From a gamma proteobacterium endosymbiont of Lamellibrachia anaximandri (GTDB taxonomy: Bacteria; Pseudomonadota; Gammaproteobacteria; Chromatiales; Chromatiaceae): 46,801 nucleotides of DNA. This document shows, piece after piece, positions 43,935 to 46,801 of the stretch. A program made the position numbers and the translations under genes. Numbering within the stretch: position 1 is the first letter of the stretch; every line of letters begins with the position of its first letter. The DNA lies in the NCBI GenBank assembly GCA_016756835.1, contig JAESPE010000015.1:1-46801 (forward strand), written 5' to 3'. A model generated the notes under the pieces. That model was not told the origin of the DNA. It saw only the letters and a list, made by a program, of their open reading frames with translations, and did no database searches.

Positions 43935-44756
43935 ATGCTGCGACAATCTCTGCTACTACTGCTACTTTTCCTGGGCCAGACAGCCTTTGCCGCCGACTTG
44001 GCGCGGGAGCAGCGCATCGCCGATCAGATCGTCGACGCCATCCTTGACGGGGAACCTGTCTGGCTCGAAGCGGACGGGCACCGTTTCCTCTCAATCCACA
44101 CCGAGACCGATGCTCAGGAGACCCGGGGCGGGATAATCCTGCTGCACGGCATGGGGGCCAATCCGGACTGGCAGGATGTCATTCAACCACTGCGCACCCT
44201 CCTGCCGGAACGCGCCTGGGAGACCCTCTCGATCCAGTTGCCGGTAGCGGCGAGCGACGCGCCGTTCCATGAATACCTACCGTTGATTCCGCAGGCCTAT
44301 CCTCGCATTCGCGCCGCCATCGACTTCTTCAAACAGAGGCAGAACACCAATCTGGTGATAATCGGTCACAGCCTGGGCGCACGCATGGGATTGGAGTTTC
44401 TCGCCAGCGAAAAACCGGAGGAAATTCAGGCCTTTATCGCCATCGGCCTGCCCACTCCGCCCCGAACAGAAGAGAACCCTGTACTGGAAGCCATTGGAAA
44501 AGTCTCCATTCCGATGCTGGATCTCTATGGCAGCCAGGATCTGGAGAGTGTTGTCGCCACCGCCAAGCAACGTCGTATCACAGCCAATAAAGCCGCGCAT
44601 CCGAACTACAGACAGAGCCGCATCGCCGGAGCGGATCACTTTTTTCACGGCATGGAGTCACCGCTGCTACAGCGGGTCAGTAACTGGACCAGGCGCGTGG
44701 CCGCCGGCATGGAGATAGAGGGCGAAACGACTATTCCGTCTGCATCAACCCCTTGA
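43935..44756 (+). CDS. Exported alpha/beta-hydrolase, DUF3530-like
   Basis: A 273-residue protein with a signal peptide (residues 1-20, ending AFAAD). The alpha/beta-hydrolase core has IILLHGMGANPDW and nucleophile elbow GHSLGA with Ser146; the late DHFFHGM His is the probable catalytic base. It resembles the DUF3530 family. It is probably periplasmic; the substrate is unknown. Its last 26 bases overlap the 3' end of the convergent lytic transglycosylase gene. Confidence 0.86.
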   Translation: MLRQSLLLLLLFLGQTAFAADLAREQRIADQIVDAILDGEPVWLEADGHRFLSIHTETDAQETRGGIILLHGMGANPDWQDVIQPLRTLLPERAWETLSIQLPVAASDAPFHEYLPLIPQAYPRIRAAIDFFKQRQNTNLVIIGHSLGARMGLEFLASEKPEEIQAFIAIGLPTPPRTEENPVLEAIGKVSIPMLDLYGSQDLESVVATAKQRRITANKAAHPNYRQSRIAGADHFFHGMESPLLQRVSNWTRRVAAGMEIEGETTIPSASTP

Positions 44757-45300
44757 TTCTCTTGACATAGTGGCGGGTTTCACTAGGTGCATAAGGCGCC
44801 ACCTGCTTCCATCTCTTCACCTCGCCGTGTTTACCCTTGGCGCGTCGATAGGCCTTGTTGACGTTGCCGTATCCCGCATTGTAACTCGCCAGGGCAAAAG
44901 AGAGGCGCTGCTCTGTGGGCAGCCCCTTTTTCCACCTCCGATAGAGCATGCGGTCATAGAAGATTCCCGCCGCAATATTCCAGCGTGGATCCTCGATATT
45001 GATGAAATGAGGGTTCTTTTCTTTAATCTCTTCATAAGTTGAAGGCAGGATCTGCATCAATCCGCGAGCCCCGGCATGACTGCTCGCGTTGGGCCTCAGC
45101 CCAGACTCGGCAATCCCCTGCGCCTTGAACCAATGCCAGTCGAAGTGGGGACCGAAGTAGTGCTTGGTGTATTTACGGAAGTAACGGTCGTAGTCGTCTG
45201 TCCAGTGCTTATGCTTGACATGCTTGGCCACCCCGGCAAGCGCCAGTCCCGGCAGCAGCACCAATAGCAGAAACCAGCGCAATGTGGCCCGCGAGTCCAT
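44731..45300 (-). CDS. Soluble lytic transglycosylase (SLT domain)
   Basis: A 189-residue protein. An N-terminal signal sequence (RWFLLLVLLPGLALAG) precedes a single SLT domain with catalytic Glu65 (AQGIAESGLRP), HAGARGLMQILPSTYEEI, and SFALASYNAGYGNV. It cleaves peptidoglycan with formation of 1,6-anhydromuramic ends, in the periplasm. ATG 45300 shares one base with the upstream stop (TGATG); the longer frame upstream is a shadow. Its 3' end overlaps the opposing hydrolase gene by 26 bp. Confidence 0.93.
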   Translation of the reverse strand: MDSRATLRWFLLLVLLPGLALAGVAKHVKHKHWTDDYDRYFRKYTKHYFGPHFDWHWFKAQGIAESGLRPNASSHAGARGLMQILPSTYEEIKEKNPHFINIEDPRWNIAAGIFYDRMLYRRWKKGLPTEQRLSFALASYNAGYGNVNKAYRRAKGKHGEVKRWKQVAPYAPSETRHYVKRIKGLMQTE

Positions 45301-45530
45301 CAATTCAGGCCGAGTCCGATAACCAACCCCAGAGCGGTGCCGATCCCAATAAAGATTCCCATGATCATCACGCCCACCGCCAGATTGCCATTCTTCAACT
45401 CCTCCGGGATGCTGAAATTGACGATATGACTGAACACCTTGCAACCAAACCACATGAAAAAGATGGTCAGCAGACCACCAAAAATAGCATAGATGAAGTT
45501 GAGCAGAATAGGGTCGAAGGTATCGGTCAT
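45300..45530 (-). CDS. Small DUF350-like membrane protein
   Basis: A 76-residue protein with two hydrophobic helices (NFIYAIFGGLLTIFFMWFG and AVGVMIMGIFIGIGTALGLV) and a short NFSIPEELKNGN linker, like a single DUF350 repeat. It is an inner-membrane protein of unknown function. It is coupled to the lytic transglycosylase gene through a TGATG junction, so an envelope-related role is plausible but unproven. Confidence 0.8.
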   Translation of the reverse strand: MTDTFDPILLNFIYAIFGGLLTIFFMWFGCKVFSHIVNFSIPEELKNGNLAVGVMIMGIFIGIGTALGLVIGLGLN

Positions 45531-45650
45531 AATTCCCCTCCACAGGGTATAGGCAGGCGGCTTAATTGAATCAACGCGGGCTTCTTCGTCCCGCGATACA
45601 GCAGACAGGTAAGGATAGGCAGGAGTGGGGCAGGAGGCAAGGGGCAGGGA

Positions 45651-45808
45651 GGTGAAAGGTGAAAGGTGAAAGGTGAAAGGTGAAAGGTGAAAGGTGAAGC
45701 AAGTATGTGTCCGCTGCTACCCAATGCAAGCATTTTTTCCAGCGCCTGCAGCCACGACAAAGCTCGGACTTTCCGGTGGCACGGCCTCCTTTAACCTTTC
45801 ACCTGTAT
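45651..45808. repeat. Composite heptamer-bounded element, copy C
   Basis: Six perfect GGTGAAA units (45651-45692) and a seventh imperfect one are followed by GCAAGTATGTGTCCGCTGCT, shared with copy D near 19903. From 45749 comes the conserved right interior (CAGCCACGACAAAGCTCGG), then CCTCCTTTAACCTTTCACC. It ends eight bases from the djlA stop. The remaining 45531-45650 is G/A-rich and has no gene. Confidence 0.78.
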
Positions 45809-46621
45809 TTATCTCATCCCCCGCGCCTCTTTCACCCGCTCGTAGGCCTTGCGGATCTCATCGGTCTTCGCTGCGGCCATCTTCATCATCTCCTCGGGTA
45901 ACCCTTTGGAGACCAGCTTGTCGGGATGGTGCTGGCTCATCAGGCGCCGGTAGGCCCGTTTGACCTCTTTGTCCGTTGCGTCAGCCCCGATATTGAGAAT
46001 AGCGTAGGCATCGTCCAGGGAAAAACGCTCCCGGGGTGCCTGACGCCGCCCTTCACCGGCTCCCGTATAATGGCGCTCCGCCCGGATCATCTTCTCCAGC
46101 TGACGGAAGGTGAATTCGGAGATATTCAGCCGCGCACAAATATGCAGCAGCAGTGACTCTTCCTTCGCATCCATGCGCCCATCCGCATAGGCTGCCTGGA
46201 TCTGGATCTCCATGAACATCTGGATCAGCGTGCTGCGACGATGACACTCGACACGGAACTGCTCCAGTACTTCGTCCAGAGGAAAACCGTCCGCCTTGCC
46301 TTCGTTGAAAAGCCGGATTGCGGTCTGGCGCATCTCCTCAGACAGGGACATCTGCTCCATCACCGCCTGTGCCAGACGAATCTCGTCCGGTGAGACATGG
46401 CCATCAGCCTTGGCAATGCGCCCCATCACCGAGAAGGTGGCGGTGAAGAAAGCGGTCTGCACCCGCTCACGGCCTCCCGCATCCCATTCGGCGCCACCGC
46501 CTGGCATTCCCTCGAGGCCCTTATCGAACTTGTGGCCCAACGCAGCGCCCAACACGGCACCCAGCGCACCCCCAAGCATGAAGCCAAAGGCCCCGCCGAC
46601 CAGTTTTCCCCACCAACTCAA
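45809..46621 (-). CDS. djlA: DjlA-like membrane-anchored DnaJ co-chaperone
   Basis: A 270-residue protein. A glycine-rich N-terminal membrane segment (about residues 8-29) is followed by a TerB-like helical domain (about 55-180) and a C-terminal J domain (about 203-268) with HPD at 232-234. This order is specific to DjlA, an inner-membrane DnaK partner involved in envelope stress sensing. It is full length. The 180 bp to its left edge of transcription (46622-46801) contain no gene I can support. Confidence 0.95.
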   Translation of the reverse strand: MSWWGKLVGGAFGFMLGGALGAVLGAALGHKFDKGLEGMPGGGAEWDAGGRERVQTAFFTATFSVMGRIAKADGHVSPDEIRLAQAVMEQMSLSEEMRQTAIRLFNEGKADGFPLDEVLEQFRVECHRRSTLIQMFMEIQIQAAYADGRMDAKEESLLLHICARLNISEFTFRQLEKMIRAERHYTGAGEGRRQAPRERFSLDDAYAILNIGADATDKEVKRAYRRLMSQHHPDKLVSKGLPEEMMKMAAAKTDEIRKAYERVKEARGMR

Positions 46622-46718
46622 AGCCTTACTCCTGAAATAGAGACATCGGGCGCCATTCTAATACGAACACCGAGGCGGGAACTACTTGCCTTTCAAGTGA
46701 GTCTTCGACCTCGTGAAA

Positions 46719-46747
46719 GATTTTGGGACATCCCAGTCCCCAAAATC
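46719..46747. other. Perfect hairpin near the right edge
   Basis: GATTTTGGG (46719-46727) pairs exactly with CCCAAAATC (46739-46747) around an 11-nt loop. There is no adjacent T-run. It could be a protein-binding site or a small repeat; nothing else is recognised in 46622-46801. Confidence 0.5.
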
Positions 46748-46801
46748 GACTCGGCCTTCGACAGCCTGTTTGTGCCCCGGCCGTCCCGGTCACTGGCACT
46801 A

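Noticed and set aside
45651-45699. CRISPR-like repeats
   Set aside because: The units are 7 bp with no spacers; this is a tandem array, not a CRISPR, and no cas gene is present.
46622-46801. Partial gene at the right edge
   Set aside because: Open frames are short with no motif; I cannot tell an edge gene from intergenic sequence.

Overview
The window looks like a chromosomal segment of a free-living or symbiotic gammaproteobacterium. The evidence is a respiratory cytochrome bc1 operon (petABC), SspA/SspB, a Crp/Vfr-type regulator next to an OsmC-like gene, an Mla lipid-transport operon, FeoABC with FeoC, and DjlA. Base composition is near 55-60% GC, and two families of short intergenic repeats are scattered throughout. 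From memory of Pseudomonas-type genomes, two core neighbourhoods are recognisable: sspB-sspA-petCBA-nif3-algW-hisCDG-murA-mla, and coq7-osmC-crp-trpCDGE-gph-rpe. A sulfur-oxidising Chromatiales/Sedimenticola-like host would fit, but nothing here proves it.

Layout. Positions 1-98 carry the 3' end (domains V and VI) of a group II intron. It is followed by the 3' exon of an interrupted EAL (c-di-GMP phosphodiesterase) gene. Then come feoABC on the minus strand under a Fur-box-like site, a SAM methyltransferase, a CLC chloride transporter, PPK2, a small membrane protein, a macro-domain protein and a DUF3301 protein. From 8.85 to 14.76 kb lies the conserved sspBA / petABC / nif3 / degS-algW block. 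At 14.8-21.4 kb an accessory polysaccharide-type set follows: polysaccharide deacetylase, heparinase II/III and asparagine synthase-like genes, plus a FadL porin. From 21.5 to 30.9 kb a long minus-strand run contains mlaFEDB, a CPA2 antiporter, an unrecognised membrane-anchored GNAT-like protein, murA, hisG, hisD, a Zn-ribbon protein and hisC. Here mlaC and bolA are absent from their usual places. From 31.5 to 36.1 kb are a GlcF-like Fe-S protein, coq7, a DUF885 protein without its metal motif, and osmC. From 36.3 to 43.7 kb are crp and the trp genes (trpE, G, D, C) with a candidate Trp-rich leader peptide, a mini 2-hydroxyacid-dehydrogenase gene inside the trp run, gph and rpe. The window ends with an alpha/beta hydrolase, a lytic transglycosylase, a DUF350-like protein and djlA.

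How it fits together. Most genes are housekeeping: iron uptake, bc1 respiration, envelope maintenance, His/Trp/peptidoglycan/ubiquinone synthesis, and stress proteolysis. The less ordinary content is structural. A heptamer-bounded composite element (units like GGTTAAA / GGTGAAA) sits at gene 3' ends at five sites and supplies the stop codons of three genes. A REP/BIME-like twin palindrome occurs six times, three times nested in those elements and once forming the C-terminus of hisG. I see no tRNA, rRNA, CRISPR array, prophage or complete transposase. No obvious multi-gene novel system is present; the best candidates for new biology are listed as findings.
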